NCBI RefSeq assembly: GCF_025840185.1
Contig: NZ_JAMPJU010000005.1
Span: 124,001-188,000, forward strand
Source: Brenneria izbisi
GTDB taxonomy: Bacteria > Pseudomonadota > Gammaproteobacteria > Enterobacterales > Enterobacteriaceae
Length of the DNA stretch: 64,000 nucleotides
Direction of reading: 5' to 3'
Shown: positions 28,399 through 38,071 of the stretch, in pieces
How positions within the stretch are numbered: position 1 is the stretch's first letter
How the letters are laid out: each line of letters opens with the position of its first letter
Translations under genes and position numbers: made by a program
Notes under the pieces: generated by a model
Databases searched by the model: none
What the model saw: the letters and a program-made list of their open reading frames with translations, nothing else
Told to the model about the DNA's origin: nothing

Positions 28399-29748
28399 AT
28401 GAAAAAAACCGAAACAGATATTCTATGCGACAACAATATGCCCATAGATTCGTCGCTATCCACCTCATTCATGGATACTATTTTAAAAAAGAAAATAGGA
28501 TCTGTCCCTATCCTCCTTTTTATTGCAATTGCCGTAATTGTCTCCGTCTCCGCCTATGCGGGTTTTCTGCCTAAAAATATGATTGGCGGTTTCGCCGTTA
28601 TCATGACCATGGGTTTTTTACTGGCGCATATCGGGCAAAATATTCCAGTATTTAAAGATATTGGCGGTCCGGCAATTCTCTGCCTGATGGTGCCGTCGGT
28701 TATGGTCTATTTTGATTTATTCAACGACAATACCATGAAGACGGTACACCTGCTGATGAAAGAGGCGAATTTCCTCTATTTCGTCATCGCCTGTCTGGTG
28801 GTCGGCAGTATTCTGGGCATGAACCGCAAGATACTGATTCAGGGTATGATCCGCATGTTCGTTCCCCTGGTTATCGGTACGATAACCGCCGTGACGACCG
28901 GCTTGCTGGTCGGCAAACTGTGTGGCTACAGCTTTTACCACACCTTCTTCTTCATTATTGTGCCAATCATCGGCGGCGGTATCGGCGAAGGCATTCTGCC
29001 TCTGTCATTGGCCTATTCAGCCATTCTGGGACAAAGCCCGGATGTTTATGTCGCGCAACTTGCCCCGGCAGCCGTTGTCGGCAACATCTTCGCCATTCTG
29101 TGCGCAGGAGTGCTGTCTCGCCTCGGTATGCGTCGTAAAGATCTGAACGGGGAAGGCCGTCTGGTACGCAGCGATGAAGACAACGCCATGTTCGCCGTCA
29201 ATGAAGCGCCAAAACCGGTGGATTTCCACTTGATGGGCGGCGGTCTGCTGATGATCTGTGCTTTCTTTATCGTCGGTGGACTACTTGAGCATGTGGTGCA
29301 AATTCCAGGACCGGTACTGATGATTCTGATTGCCGTATTCTGCAAATATGGCCGCGTTATCCCCGCCATAATGGAAACCGGCGCCCACAGCGTTTACAAG
29401 TTTGTTTCCAGTTCGCTGGTGTGGCCGTTGATGATCGGGTTAGGCATGCTGTATATCCCATTGGAAAGCGTGGTTGCGGTATTCTCGGTCGGGTACGTGA
29501 TTGTCTGCGGCTCGGTTGTATTGTCGATGGCCGTGGTCAGTTTCCTGATCGCGCCGCGCCTGAATATGTATCCAATTGAAGCCTCTATCGTGACAACCTG
29601 TCACAGTGGGCTGGGCGGAACCGGCGATGTTGCGATTCTTTCAGCGTCCAACCGTATGTCGCTGATGCCGTTCGCGCAGATCGCTACCCGTATCGGCGGC
29701 GCATCAACGGTAATTGGCGCGACACTGCTGCTGGGCTGGTTGATGTAA
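28399..29748 (+). CDS. 2-hydroxycarboxylate transporter (CitS/CimH family)
   Basis: This 449-aa secondary transporter of the 2HCT family imports citrate, malate or similar acids with Na+ or H+. The two conserved GGxG-containing re-entrant motifs are visible as IGGGIGEGILPLSLAYS near residue 195 and HSGLGGTGDVAILSAS near 409. About 11 hydrophobic segments are present. The start is placed at 28399 (MKKTETD) with AGGGTGAAG upstream. A bidirectional terminator separates it from a convergent two-component system that resembles CitA/CitB or DcuS/DcuR. No citrate lyase genes are present, so malate or tartrate are as likely as citrate. Confidence 0.88.
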   Translation: MKKTETDILCDNNMPIDSSLSTSFMDTILKKKIGSVPILLFIAIAVIVSVSAYAGFLPKNMIGGFAVIMTMGFLLAHIGQNIPVFKDIGGPAILCLMVPSVMVYFDLFNDNTMKTVHLLMKEANFLYFVIACLVVGSILGMNRKILIQGMIRMFVPLVIGTITAVTTGLLVGKLCGYSFYHTFFFIIVPIIGGGIGEGILPLSLAYSAILGQSPDVYVAQLAPAAVVGNIFAILCAGVLSRLGMRRKDLNGEGRLVRSDEDNAMFAVNEAPKPVDFHLMGGGLLMICAFFIVGGLLEHVVQIPGPVLMILIAVFCKYGRVIPAIMETGAHSVYKFVSSSLVWPLMIGLGMLYIPLESVVAVFSVGYVIVCGSVVLSMAVVSFLIAPRLNMYPIEASIVTTCHSGLGGTGDVAILSASNRMSLMPFAQIATRIGGASTVIGATLLLGWLM

Positions 29749-29790
29749 TATTCTGATAGAACATTGATTCATACACCTTTACTCATACGA

Positions 29791-29828
29791 AAAAAAGCGC
29801 CCCGGCATCAGTTTGCCGGGGCGCTTTT
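29791..29828. terminator. Bidirectional terminator
   Basis: AAAAAGCGCCCCGGCA / TGCCGGGGCGCTTTT: a 15-bp stem with A-tract and T-tract on either side. It serves both the 2HCT gene (+) and the response regulator gene (-). Confidence 0.9.
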
Positions 29829-29861
29829 CATTACCAGAATCCACCACCAGAGGTGCCAGAC

Positions 29862-30584
29862 TTACTCGCAATACTGCCGCAACGCATCCTGTTTCTCTGG
29901 CAATAGGCGGTAGAGGTACACTGGCCGGCCCGTGGAACCATAGAGAATATTGGTGGCAAGAATACCCGTCTCAGCCAGATAGATCAGATATTTACGGCAC
30001 GACACGCGGGAAATGCCAATGGCATTCGCCAACATTTCCGTTGAAAACTCGGCCCCCTGATTACCTTCAATCCACTCGCAAACGGTACGCAGCGTTAAGC
30101 TGGTCAGTCCTTTCGGCAATTTCTTACGCTCGCTGGCCGAGGTGCTGCTGGTACGACGGATTAGATGATCGATATCAGACTGCGCAACGAAGTCGCGATG
30201 TTTTAGCAAATTCGCCTCTTCGCGGTAGGCCGTCAATGCCTGCTCAAAACGCGAAAACTGAAAAGGCTTAATCAGATAATCCACCACGCCGTAGTGCAAC
30301 GCTTTTTTGATGGTGTAGACGTCGCTGGCAGAAGAAATAATAATCACATCCGTTTTTTCGCTGAATTCCCGGATGGTCGGCAATAAATCCAGACCGTTAT
30401 CCTGCTGCATATAGATATCCAGCAACACCAGGTCGATTTCAGAGTTGGTTTGCATCAGAAGATTTCTCGCCTGCTGCAATGTAGGTACTGTCGCATAGCA
30501 GCTAAATCCAGAAACCTGATTCAGATAAGATTTATTTAGCTCTGCAACCATGGCATCGTCATCAACAATCAGTACATTAATCAT
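29862..30584 (-). CDS. CitB/DcuR-family response regulator
   Basis: This 240-aa regulator has a receiver domain with acidic residues Asp8-10, phospho-acceptor Asp56 (LLDIYMQ) and Lys107 (YLIKPF). A C-terminal helix-turn-helix follows (FSTEMLANAIGISRVSCRKYLIYL). The start overlaps the kinase gene by 8 bp (MINVLIVDDD). It likely activates one or both flanking carboxylate transporters in response to extracellular di/tricarboxylates. Confidence 0.9.
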   Translation of the reverse strand: MINVLIVDDDAMVAELNKSYLNQVSGFSCYATVPTLQQARNLLMQTNSEIDLVLLDIYMQQDNGLDLLPTIREFSEKTDVIIISSASDVYTIKKALHYGVVDYLIKPFQFSRFEQALTAYREEANLLKHRDFVAQSDIDHLIRRTSSTSASERKKLPKGLTSLTLRTVCEWIEGNQGAEFSTEMLANAIGISRVSCRKYLIYLAETGILATNILYGSTGRPVYLYRLLPEKQDALRQYCE

Positions 30585-32184
30585 GGTCAAACAGCCTTGC
30601 TTGGTAGGGAATAATAACGAAAAACTGGGTGTATACCTCAGGTTCCGACTCAAAATCGATTTGGCCGCCAATCTTCTCCAGACTCTGTTTGGTCAGATAC
30701 AGGCCAATGCCGCGTCCACTGCCTTTGGTGGAAAAACCATGCTCATAAATACGTTCCTGATCCGCCAGCGCAATCCCAGGTCCATCATCACCGACAGTAA
30801 CATGTAAAAGTCCATCCTGATGATGGAAACTGACGCTGATTTCGCAATTTTCCTGGCCGTTTATGGCGTCCATGGCGTTTTCAATCAGGTTGCCCAGCAC
30901 AGTAATCAATTCATTGGTTGCATCGACGTCATCCGTGTCCGGCAGCAGACTTTTTTCACTGATGGATAACGTAATGCCAAGATCGCGCGCTCGGTTAATT
31001 TTACCCAATAAGAAACCGGCTATCACCGGCGATTTTACTTTACGGATAATCGAACCAATTTCCGCCTGATAATTATTGGCGGTTTTCAAAATATAATCTT
31101 CCAGTTGAGAATAATATTTTAAATGCAGCATCCCTAATATGACGTGCAGTTTATTCATAAATTCATGCGACTGCGCTCTTAGCGCATCCGCATAGTAGGA
31201 CATCCCCGTCAAACGTTGCAGTAACTGACTGATTTCCGTTTTATCACGGAATGTGGCGATGGCCCCAATCATATCGCCTTTCACAAACACCGGCACGGTA
31301 TTGGTCAGCAACAGGTGTCCGTTAAAGTTGATTTCTTCATCCCGCAGCGGGATCCCGCTCTCCAGAACCTGTTTAAGATGCAAGTGGTCCAACGACTGCT
31401 CACTGATGAACTCTACCGAATTATCCTGATTATCCTGACGGAATAATCGTCTGGCCTCATCATTAATGACAGTAATGCGCCCCTGCTCATCCACCGCGAT
31501 CACGCCTTCCTTGATATGCTTTAGCATGGCATTACGTTGCTCAAACAGATTGGATATTTCGTAGGGTTCAAAACCCAGCATAATTCGTTTGAGCACTTTC
31601 ACCAACATCAAGGTCCCCAACCAACCAACCAGCGCCCCGGCAAGGATGGCCCAGGGGATCATCCAACGGTTTTCGCTGATGACTTTTTGCACGCTGGTCA
31701 GCGCAATACCCAACGCGATCACGCCAACCTGTCGATTATTGCTATCAAAAACCGGTGCAAAAACCCTTAATGCCGGATCAAGCGTACCGCGATTGATTGA
31801 GGAGTGCTCCATCCCAAGCAGCGCGGGATAAATGTCACGGCCTGCAAAATATTCACCAATTCTTTGAGGCTCCGGGTGACTATGGCGGACAGTATTCATA
31901 TCGGTGACGGTCACAAAGAGCAACTGGTTACGACGCCGAACCATTTCCGCCTCCCTTTGTACCGTTTCTGGATCACCAATCCCATTCAATTCATTAATGA
32001 CCGCAGGAGACGAGGCAAGTGTTCGGGCAATCGAGAAGGCTTTTTCCCGCAGATGATCTTCTGATAATTGATTGATACGAAAAAATAATAAGGAATACAC
32101 TACCAACAGTACGGCGCCAAGCACAACAGAAACCATCAGAAACACCGATGTACCTAATTTCAGCGGTGTTTTTTTCTTGCTCAT
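30577..32184 (-). CDS. DcuS/CitA-family sensor histidine kinase
   Basis: This 535-aa membrane kinase has a first helix (residues 17-36), a periplasmic PASp sensor with carboxylate-binding-like residues (VRHSHPEPQRIG near 99-110, LRVFAPVFD near 139), a second helix near 175-195, a cytoplasmic PAS domain (215-320), phospho-acceptor His340 (QSHEFMNKLH), an N-box (ENAMDAI) and G-boxes (DDGPGI, GRGIGLYL). The start at 32184 has GGGAG upstream. It is followed directly by its response regulator. Ligand identity cannot be read from sequence; two carboxylate transporters flank the pair. Confidence 0.92.
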   Translation of the reverse strand: MSKKKTPLKLGTSVFLMVSVVLGAVLLVVYSLLFFRINQLSEDHLREKAFSIARTLASSPAVINELNGIGDPETVQREAEMVRRRNQLLFVTVTDMNTVRHSHPEPQRIGEYFAGRDIYPALLGMEHSSINRGTLDPALRVFAPVFDSNNRQVGVIALGIALTSVQKVISENRWMIPWAILAGALVGWLGTLMLVKVLKRIMLGFEPYEISNLFEQRNAMLKHIKEGVIAVDEQGRITVINDEARRLFRQDNQDNSVEFISEQSLDHLHLKQVLESGIPLRDEEINFNGHLLLTNTVPVFVKGDMIGAIATFRDKTEISQLLQRLTGMSYYADALRAQSHEFMNKLHVILGMLHLKYYSQLEDYILKTANNYQAEIGSIIRKVKSPVIAGFLLGKINRARDLGITLSISEKSLLPDTDDVDATNELITVLGNLIENAMDAINGQENCEISVSFHHQDGLLHVTVGDDGPGIALADQERIYEHGFSTKGSGRGIGLYLTKQSLEKIGGQIDFESEPEVYTQFFVIIPYQARLFDHD

Positions 32185-32249
32185 GTCGCTCTCCCGAATA
32201 ACCATCATTACACCGTTATTTTATACTGTTTCATCACTTTCCGCGTGTT

Positions 32250-32285
32250 GGGATAAACGCGCTCACCACAAGTGGCCGAGCGCGT
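32250..32285 (-). terminator. Terminator of the DASS transporter gene
   Basis: ACGCGCTC...GAGCGCGT stem with an inner CCAC/GTGG (32257-32285), followed on the minus strand by TTTATCC, about 50 bp after the transporter stop. Confidence 0.7.
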
Positions 32286-32336
32286 CATAGTAGAAGGAGA
32301 ATTGAATAAAACTGAAGACAAATGCGTTATCTGGCC

Positions 32337-33749
32337 TTACCAGAAACCAAGCAGTTTCCACCACATGGAGCCCACACCCAGCCAGATGGGAATAATCACC
32401 AGGCTGATAGAGAAACCAATCTTCCACCAGGTGCTCAACGGCATGTAACCGCAACCGAACAGAATCGGTGCCGGACCGCTGGAATAGTGGGTTGTGGACA
32501 TAAACAGGTTACTGAAGATACCGAAAACCAGCACAGTCAGCATCGGAGGCGCGCCTGCCGCCAGCGCAATGGAAACAAAAATCGCATACATCGCACTAAT
32601 ATGGGCAATCGCACTCGCCATCAGGTAGTGGCTGTAGTAGTAAATCAGCAGCAACAGACCGAGCATCGGCAACCAGTGCATACCGCTTACCGCGTTGCCC
32701 GCCAGACCGCCCAGCCAGGAAATCAGCCCCATTTTGTTAAGCTGTCCCGCCAGCGTCATCAGCACGGCAAACCAGACAACGGTATGCCACGCTTCTTTTT
32801 CACTGACCACATCATCCCAGGTCAATGCACGGCTGAGCAACAACACGCTCAGGCCCGCCAGCGCCGTCAGGGTGGCGTCAATGTTCAGCGTAGAACCCAG
32901 CACCCAGAACGTGACCAGACCAAAGAAAACGCCCAGCACAATCCATTCATTGCGGCTCATCGGCCCCATTTCACGCAGTCTTTCGACGGCAATCGCACGC
33001 ATTTCCGAGGTTTTTTTCAGTTCCGGCGGATAAAAACGGTAGATAAGGTAAGGGATCAGCGCCAGCGACAGGAAGCCCGGCAACAAGGTAGCCAATGCCC
33101 AGTCGGTCCAACTGATGTGAATACCAAACTGGGAAGCGAGCTTGGCGACCATCGGGTTACCCGCCATGGACGTCATGAACATTGCCGACGTCACGGCATT
33201 GCACTGGAAAATAGACTGCACCAGGAAAGCACCAATACGGCGTTGCGTGCCTTTTTCCGGCGTTGAGTCATACGCTTCCGAGATGGAGCGGAACAGCGGC
33301 GTGATAATCCCACCGCAGCGGGCAGAGGTGGACGGCATGGCTGGCGCGAACAATAAATCGGTAAACACCAGACCATAGGCCAGCCCCAGCGAACTATTAC
33401 CCAACTTGCTGATAAACAGCAGGCCGATACGCCGGCCAAAACCGGTTTTAATAAATCCGCGGGAAATAAAGAACGCACAGGCAATCATCCAGATGGTCGG
33501 ATCGCTGAATCCGGCCAAAACTTCTTTAATGGATAACAGACCTAATATTGCGACAGACGTCAGGCTGAACATCGCCATAGCGCCGAGAGGATACGGAGAG
33601 AGGATCAGGCCGACCACGGTGGCAATGAAAATCGCCATTAAGTGCCAGGCATCGGGTTGAACCCCCTCAGGAACCGGAAGTAACCATAACCCACCGGCAA
33701 TACAGACGATAATCAGGAGCTTTAGCAACCTGCTACTATTTGCAGACAT
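32337..33749 (-). CDS. DASS-family anion permease (dicarboxylate/tartrate/citrate type)
   Basis: This 470-aa divalent-anion:Na+ symporter family protein resembles CitT/TtdT/YbhI of enterobacteria. About 12 hydrophobic segments are seen. The hallmark loops are AFFISRGFIKTGFGRRIGLL, APAMPSTSARCGGIITP (first SNT-like site) and HYSSGPAPILFGCGYM. The start at 33749 (MSANSSR) is chosen over 33767; its ribosome site (AGTGGTG) is weak. It lies upstream of and co-directional with the two-component genes, but behind a terminator. It may be an antiporter exchanging a di/tricarboxylate for succinate. Confidence 0.87.
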   Translation of the reverse strand: MSANSSRLLKLLIIVCIAGGLWLLPVPEGVQPDAWHLMAIFIATVVGLILSPYPLGAMAMFSLTSVAILGLLSIKEVLAGFSDPTIWMIACAFFISRGFIKTGFGRRIGLLFISKLGNSSLGLAYGLVFTDLLFAPAMPSTSARCGGIITPLFRSISEAYDSTPEKGTQRRIGAFLVQSIFQCNAVTSAMFMTSMAGNPMVAKLASQFGIHISWTDWALATLLPGFLSLALIPYLIYRFYPPELKKTSEMRAIAVERLREMGPMSRNEWIVLGVFFGLVTFWVLGSTLNIDATLTALAGLSVLLLSRALTWDDVVSEKEAWHTVVWFAVLMTLAGQLNKMGLISWLGGLAGNAVSGMHWLPMLGLLLLIYYYSHYLMASAIAHISAMYAIFVSIALAAGAPPMLTVLVFGIFSNLFMSTTHYSSGPAPILFGCGYMPLSTWWKIGFSISLVIIPIWLGVGSMWWKLLGFW

Positions 33750-34228
33750 AAGAACACCACTCTTCATTAAAACGAAATCGTTAATTCACAACGGATGTCC
33801 CGTGCGGAGGAGTTGGTGTTTCTTTTCTTCTTCCTTCATCACCCTGCAAGTTAATGTGGTATTAACAAGCACAACAGGAAACATCTGTGGAAAAAAAAGA
33901 CGAGAAAATAATCAGGTCAGGGTGCTTTTCTCGCCCCATCAAACCGAATAACTAATGAAAAGATAATATTATAAAGCGCCCTGGAAGAAGCGTTACTTTA
34001 GTTACTAAATGTAATTATTAATTTGTTTATAAAAAATTTTTTAATACACTTAAAGAACAAAAAAACCTTTAAATTCAATATTAATCAACAATAAAAGAAC
34101 ATAAAATTAACGAGCGTTCTTCTTCTGAACCCATCAATAAAGCCTTACCTCTAGCATGGTTTTAACATTCCTTTTTATAGGCAACCAGTTATATGGCTTT
34201 ATTTATTTTTAGCACAATATTCTCATTA
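33750..34228. other. Intergenic region upstream of the DASS transporter
   Basis: About 480 bp of A+T-rich sequence with no coding frame or clear structure. It should hold the transporter promoter. Confidence 0.6.
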
Positions 34229-34264
34229 AAAAAAATAATTAAGGCGAGTCGTTCACCTCGCCTT
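34229..34264 (-). terminator. Terminator of yidE
   Basis: AAGGCGAG/CTCGCCTT hairpin (34241-34264) followed on the minus strand by AATTATTTTTTTT. Confidence 0.85.
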
Positions 34265-34342
34265 ATTCGTTTTATTTTTTAGCCTGTCGATAACATTCAA
34301 GCACATTTTTTAAGCAGCATTTTTCAACCCCTGGAGCATGAG

Positions 34343-36001
34343 CTACATCGCCCAAAACAGAACGGCAAGTATTTGAGGCGACATGATGCGTAAAAACATC
34401 GCCAACGGGTAAACCGTGGCATAGGAAAGCGCCGCGGCGCCACTGGTCGCATGGAGTCCATTCGCAAACGCCAGCGCGGGCGGATCCGTCATTGATCCGG
34501 CCAACATACCGCACAGCGTCAGATAATTCATCTTGCCCAATATCCGCGCCAGCATACCGACAATCAGCAATGGAATGATGGTGATCAACGCGCCGTAACC
34601 AATCCACCACAGCCCATCGCCATACAACAGGGTATCAATAAAGCCTGCGCCGGATTTCAGCCCGACCACCGACAGAAACAGCACAATCCCCAGTTCACGC
34701 AACGCGAGGTTGGCGCTGGGAGGCATAAACCAATACAATTTGCCGATACCGCCAATCCGCCCCAGAATCAACGCCACCACCAACGGACCGCCCGCCAGTC
34801 CCAACCTTAACGCGACAGGAAATCCAGGAATAAACAGCGGAATCGACCCCAACAGAACGCCCAGACCAATCCCGATGAATACCGGCAACATCTGTACTTG
34901 CTGGAGTTTCTGCTGCGCGTTCCCCACGATATCCGCCACGGTATCAATGGAAGATTGGCGTCCGACCAGATTGAGGATGTCGCCGAATTGCAGACTGGCA
35001 TTGTTACTGGCGACCAGTTCGACACCGGCGCGATTCAGGCGGGAAATCACCACATCGTAGTTTTGCTTCAGGTTCAGTTCCCGGATCTTGCGGCCCAGCA
35101 CCTTTTCATTAGTCACCACCACCCGCTCGACATGCAAATCAGTACCATGAGTCGATAACGATGTATCCACTTCCTGGCCGATCACCAGTCGCGCCTGTTC
35201 CAGATCGTTTTTCGTCCCCACCAGATGCAAATAGTCACCCAGTTGAATAACCGTCATTGGTGAAGGCACCATCAGTTCATCGCCACGTTTCAGGCGAGAG
35301 CAAACGATCGTGTCATGATTCAGAATAGGCACATCCTGAATCGCCAACCCTTGTAAATTGGTGTTGGTCACCGATACGTTCATCGTATGAAGTTGCTCAT
35401 GGTGTTGCCCATAATGGCTTTCAAATTGTTTTGCCTCTGTCTCAATCACCACACGAAACAACACGCGCAACACCCACATCACCAGTAAAATACCGCAGAT
35501 CCCCAGCGGATAAGCCATAGCGTAGCCCATCCCCATCAGGTTTATCATCGCACCATCGGAACCGAGATCGGTCAGGATTTGCTGCCCGGCGCCGAGCGAG
35601 GGCGTATTGGTTACGGCGCCGGAGAAAATCCCGAGAATAATAGGCAAAGGGACATCGAAAATTTTATGAATGCCGACGGTTACCGCAGAGCCGATAAATA
35701 CCGTCAGAATGGCAAAGGCGTTGAGACGCAAACCGGAAACACGCAAAGAGGAGAAAAACCCCGGACCGACCTGAATACCAATGGAATACACAAACAGAAT
35801 TAGCCCAAACTCCTGAATAAAATGCAGCATATCGCTATTCAAACTAAGCTGATAGCTCTGAGCGAAATGCCCGATAATGATCCCGCCGAACAAGACGCCG
35901 CCAATTCCTAAACCGACGCCATAAATCCGCCAGTTACCAATCCATAAGCCCAAAACCGCCACCAGCGCCAACATACACACGGTAAGCGCGATATCACTCA
36001 T
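34343..36001 (-). CDS. yidE: YidE-family putative transporter (AAE family, TrkA_C domains)
   Basis: This 552-aa protein has two membrane halves (residues 1-180 and about 370-552), each with Asp-Al-Ex-type repeats. Around a central pair of TrkA_C domains (200-280 and 290-365) the segments [15 protein letters not shown] and [16 protein letters not shown] are visible. Conserved loops [14 protein letters not shown] and [14 protein letters not shown] mark the repeat. Length and position beside ibpB-ibpA match E. coli yidE. The substrate is unknown. AAGGATATAAGGT precedes the ATG. Confidence 0.93.
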   Translation of the reverse strand: MSDIALTVCMLALVAVLGLWIGNWRIYGVGLGIGGVLFGGIIIGHFAQSYQLSLNSDMLHFIQEFGLILFVYSIGIQVGPGFFSSLRVSGLRLNAFAILTVFIGSAVTVGIHKIFDVPLPIILGIFSGAVTNTPSLGAGQQILTDLGSDGAMINLMGMGYAMAYPLGICGILLVMWVLRVLFRVVIETEAKQFESHYGQHHEQLHTMNVSVTNTNLQGLAIQDVPILNHDTIVCSRLKRGDELMVPSPMTVIQLGDYLHLVGTKNDLEQARLVIGQEVDTSLSTHGTDLHVERVVVTNEKVLGRKIRELNLKQNYDVVISRLNRAGVELVASNNASLQFGDILNLVGRQSSIDTVADIVGNAQQKLQQVQMLPVFIGIGLGVLLGSIPLFIPGFPVALRLGLAGGPLVVALILGRIGGIGKLYWFMPPSANLALRELGIVLFLSVVGLKSGAGFIDTLLYGDGLWWIGYGALITIIPLLIVGMLARILGKMNYLTLCGMLAGSMTDPPALAFANGLHATSGAAALSYATVYPLAMFLRIMSPQILAVLFWAM

Positions 36002-36195
36002 ACCTTATATCCTTATTGCACGGACTTGTCTGCCTGGAAAATGAGCAAAAGCAGACACTCGTTTGAGTGTGGGCTTTTACTGTTATTGATTCTGGCAGAA
36101 CGATTCAGGGAGAAATGTGGCGGGCAGCACAAAAAATTTCCAGGGGAAATTTTTAACGTCGCTTTTGGCGGACAGAGATAGCCCGCCATAACAAT

Positions 36196-36299
36196 ACCCG
36201 CGGCTTGGCTAAGCCACGGGTACAACCAACAAAACCGGCATTATTTACGCGCCATCAGACCGCGACTTTCGGTAACGCCCGTCAAGGCGGGCGTTACCG
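36196..36299. repeat. Two inverted repeats between ibpB and yidE
   Basis: 36196-36221 (CCCGCGGCTT/AAGCCACGGG) and 36272-36299 (GGTAACGCCCG/CGGGCGTTACC) can form stable hairpins downstream of ibpB. Neither has a strong U-tract; the first is followed by ATTGTTAT on the minus strand. They probably end or stabilise the ibpAB transcript. Confidence 0.6.
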
Positions 36300-36317
36300 C
36301 CGGCGCAAACCGTCAGC

Positions 36318-36773
36318 TTACCCGTTAGATTCACTCTCTGCGGGAGACTGGGTTAATACCGGCTGGCTACCGCCAATCGCAATCCGCTGCGGTTGCAGCG
36401 CTTCCGGCACTTCACGCACCAGATCAATATGCAACAAGCCGTGTTCGAAATGTGCTTCAAAGACATGCAAATGCTCCGCCAACGTAAAGCTCAGGGAGAA
36501 AGGTTTAAACACCAAACCCTGATGCAGGTATTGCACTTCTTTTTCCGCCGGTGTCGGGTTGCCTTTCACTGTAAGGCGCGGCCCCTCCACCTCGATATCC
36601 AGTTCGCTTTGCTGAAATCCGGCTAAAGCCAGAGTGATCCGATAGTGGTTATCGTCTTTTTTCTCAATGTTATACGGCGGGAACTCAATAGGCTCCTGAC
36701 CGCCCATCGAACTGGCTAATTTGTCAAAACCGATCCACTGACGCAGCAGAGGTGATAAATCATAGTTACGCAT
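36318..36773 (-). CDS. ibpB: Small heat-shock protein IbpB
   Basis: This 151-aa alpha-crystallin-family chaperone binds aggregating proteins during heat stress together with IbpA. The start at 36773 gives [19 protein letters not shown], the standard N-terminus. The alpha-crystallin domain covers roughly residues 38-125, and the IxI-like tail appears as RIAIGG followed by a longer variable tail ([15 protein letters not shown]). It lies 139 bp after ibpA in the same transcript. Confidence 0.96.
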   Translation of the reverse strand: MRNYDLSPLLRQWIGFDKLASSMGGQEPIEFPPYNIEKKDDNHYRITLALAGFQQSELDIEVEGPRLTVKGNPTPAEKEVQYLHQGLVFKPFSLSFTLAEHLHVFEAHFEHGLLHIDLVREVPEALQPQRIAIGGSQPVLTQSPAESESNG

Positions 36774-36780
36774 AATATTT

Positions 36781-36800
36781 ACTCCTTCTATGAAGCGAGA
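36781..36800 (-). promoter_or_regulatory. Possible RNA thermometer at the ibpB start
   Basis: On the minus strand CTTC-ATA-GAAG folds against the ribosome site AAGGAGT that precedes the ibpB ATG. Cis-acting thermosensing of ibpB is known in E. coli. The stem is short, so this is tentative. Confidence 0.4.
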
Positions 36801-36912
36801 CAATCTCTCCCAGTCACGGCAAGGCGTGTCTGGGTTCGTCCCCATTCGGCGGACGAGACAGGTTTATTCACTCAGGCGTGTGCCGTCACAACTGACCGCA
36901 GGGCAACGTCGG

Positions 36913-37326
36913 TTATTTGATGTCAATCCGACGCGGCTTCATCGCTTCCGGCACGATACGCTCCAGATCGATATACAGCAGGCCGTTTTGCAAATTGGCG
37001 CCTTTCACCTGGATATGCTCAGCCAACTGGAACTTGCGTTCAAAATTGCGCTCGGCAATGCCTTGATACAGGTAGTTGCGGGCTGTTTGTTCACCGGCAT
37101 GCGCGCCTTTCACAATCAGCATGTTGTCATGAGCGGTGATATCCAGTTCCTGTTCGGCAAAACCGGCCACAGCAATGGCGATGCGGTATTGGTTTTCGTC
37201 AACCAACTCGACGTTGTACGGGGGATAACCGCCATTACCTTGAGCCTGACCGCTTTCCAACAGATTAAACAAGCGATCAAAACCGATAGCGGAACGATAA
37301 AGCGGAGAAAAATCAGGGTTACGCAT
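36913..37326 (-). CDS. ibpA: Small heat-shock protein IbpA
   Basis: This 137-aa alpha-crystallin chaperone is the main substrate-binding small heat-shock protein of enterobacteria. It starts [20 protein letters not shown]. The crystallin core spans residues 35-125 ([23 protein letters not shown]), and the C-terminal IxI motif appears as RRIDIK. AGGAGG lies before the ATG inside a ROSE-type hairpin, and a sigma-32 promoter lies about 115 bp upstream. Confidence 0.97.
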   Translation of the reverse strand: MRNPDFSPLYRSAIGFDRLFNLLESGQAQGNGGYPPYNVELVDENQYRIAIAVAGFAEQELDITAHDNMLIVKGAHAGEQTARNYLYQGIAERNFERKFQLAEHIQVKGANLQNGLLYIDLERIVPEAMKPRRIDIK

Positions 37327-37333
37327 AAAACAG

Positions 37334-37355
37334 CCTCCTAATATATTCAGCGAGG
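37334..37355 (-). promoter_or_regulatory. ROSE-type RNA thermometer of ibpA
   Basis: On the minus strand CCTCGCT pairs imperfectly with the Shine-Dalgarno TAGGAGG across an 8-base loop. There is a G-G mismatch opposite the ribosome site, the hallmark of ROSE elements that open on heating. Position just before the ibpA ATG fits. Confidence 0.7.
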
Positions 37356-37440
37356 ATTAACTATCAACCTTCCCTCAGGACAGGTTCACCGCCAGAACAG
37401 ATATCCTTACGGCATATCCTTTTCGTCCGGCTTGTTATCA

Positions 37441-37468
37441 ATATGGTGACCCTTCTCAGACTTTCAAT
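37441..37468 (-). promoter_or_regulatory. Sigma-32 heat-shock promoter of ibpAB
   Basis: On the minus strand ATTGAAA - 13 bp - CACCATAT matches CTTGAAA-N13-CCCCATNT at 12 of the defined positions. It gives a leader of about 105 nt, enough for the ROSE structure. The rest of the 37469-37681 spacer shows nothing clear. Confidence 0.75.
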
Positions 37469-37681
37469 TGCCTGAAAAGAAAAATTCGTGCTTTTCATGC
37501 AAAATTCACTCATAAAATGGGTGTTATCACATACACTCAATAAGCGACAGACAAGATACATTTGCGTAATCACTGAATCGCGCTTATCCGATCTTCAAGC
37601 AAGGCAAGTGCGCGAACATTTGAGGGATGACAGGTATATTTGATGACTGGGCGAACAGGCTTTCCTCTGGCGGACGATACA

Positions 37682-38047
37682 ATGATCAGGCTAAAAACGG
37701 CCATACTGAAAAGAGCTTGCTTCTCTTTCATCATCACAAGCTGCGCCATCACCTCGCTTAGTGGTTGCTCCAGCGTAATGACGCGCACCGGTTCCGAACA
37801 AGGGTACTACTCCGGCACTCGCGCCAGTATGGATATGTTGCGCGACGACGATACCAGTTGGGCTATGCTGCCGCTGGTGGCGCTTGACCTGCCGTTTTCC
37901 GCGGCTGCCGATACTCTGTTGCTGCCTTATGACTATTATCGTTCAGGGCATGACCACACCTCTATGCACGATCGCATTCACCAAAGTGAGCAAGAGAACC
38001 AAAGCGCCGGTTCACCGCCCACGACCGCTGCCCACAATCAGCTTTAA
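37682..38047 (+). CDS. yidQ: YidQ/YceK-family outer-membrane lipoprotein (DUF1375)
   Basis: This 121-aa protein has a lipoprotein signal peptide ending LSGC at about residue 29, followed by SSVMTRTGSEQGYYSGTRASMDML and ALDLPFSAAADTLLLPYDY, the core of the YceK/YidQ family. Position between ibpA and yidR matches E. coli yidQ. The start at 37682 (MIRLKTAILK) gives a normal signal length; a start 14 codons earlier is possible. Function unknown. Confidence 0.85.
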   Translation: MIRLKTAILKRACFSFIITSCAITSLSGCSSVMTRTGSEQGYYSGTRASMDMLRDDDTSWAMLPLVALDLPFSAAADTLLLPYDYYRSGHDHTSMHDRIHQSEQENQSAGSPPTTAAHNQL

Positions 38048-38071
38048 TCCGCGCTCGCCTTAATATTTGCC

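Noticed and set aside
32322-33266. A 314-codon plus-strand open frame
   Set aside because: Antisense to the DASS transporter; composition rich in H, Q and R, typical of the complement of membrane-protein codons.
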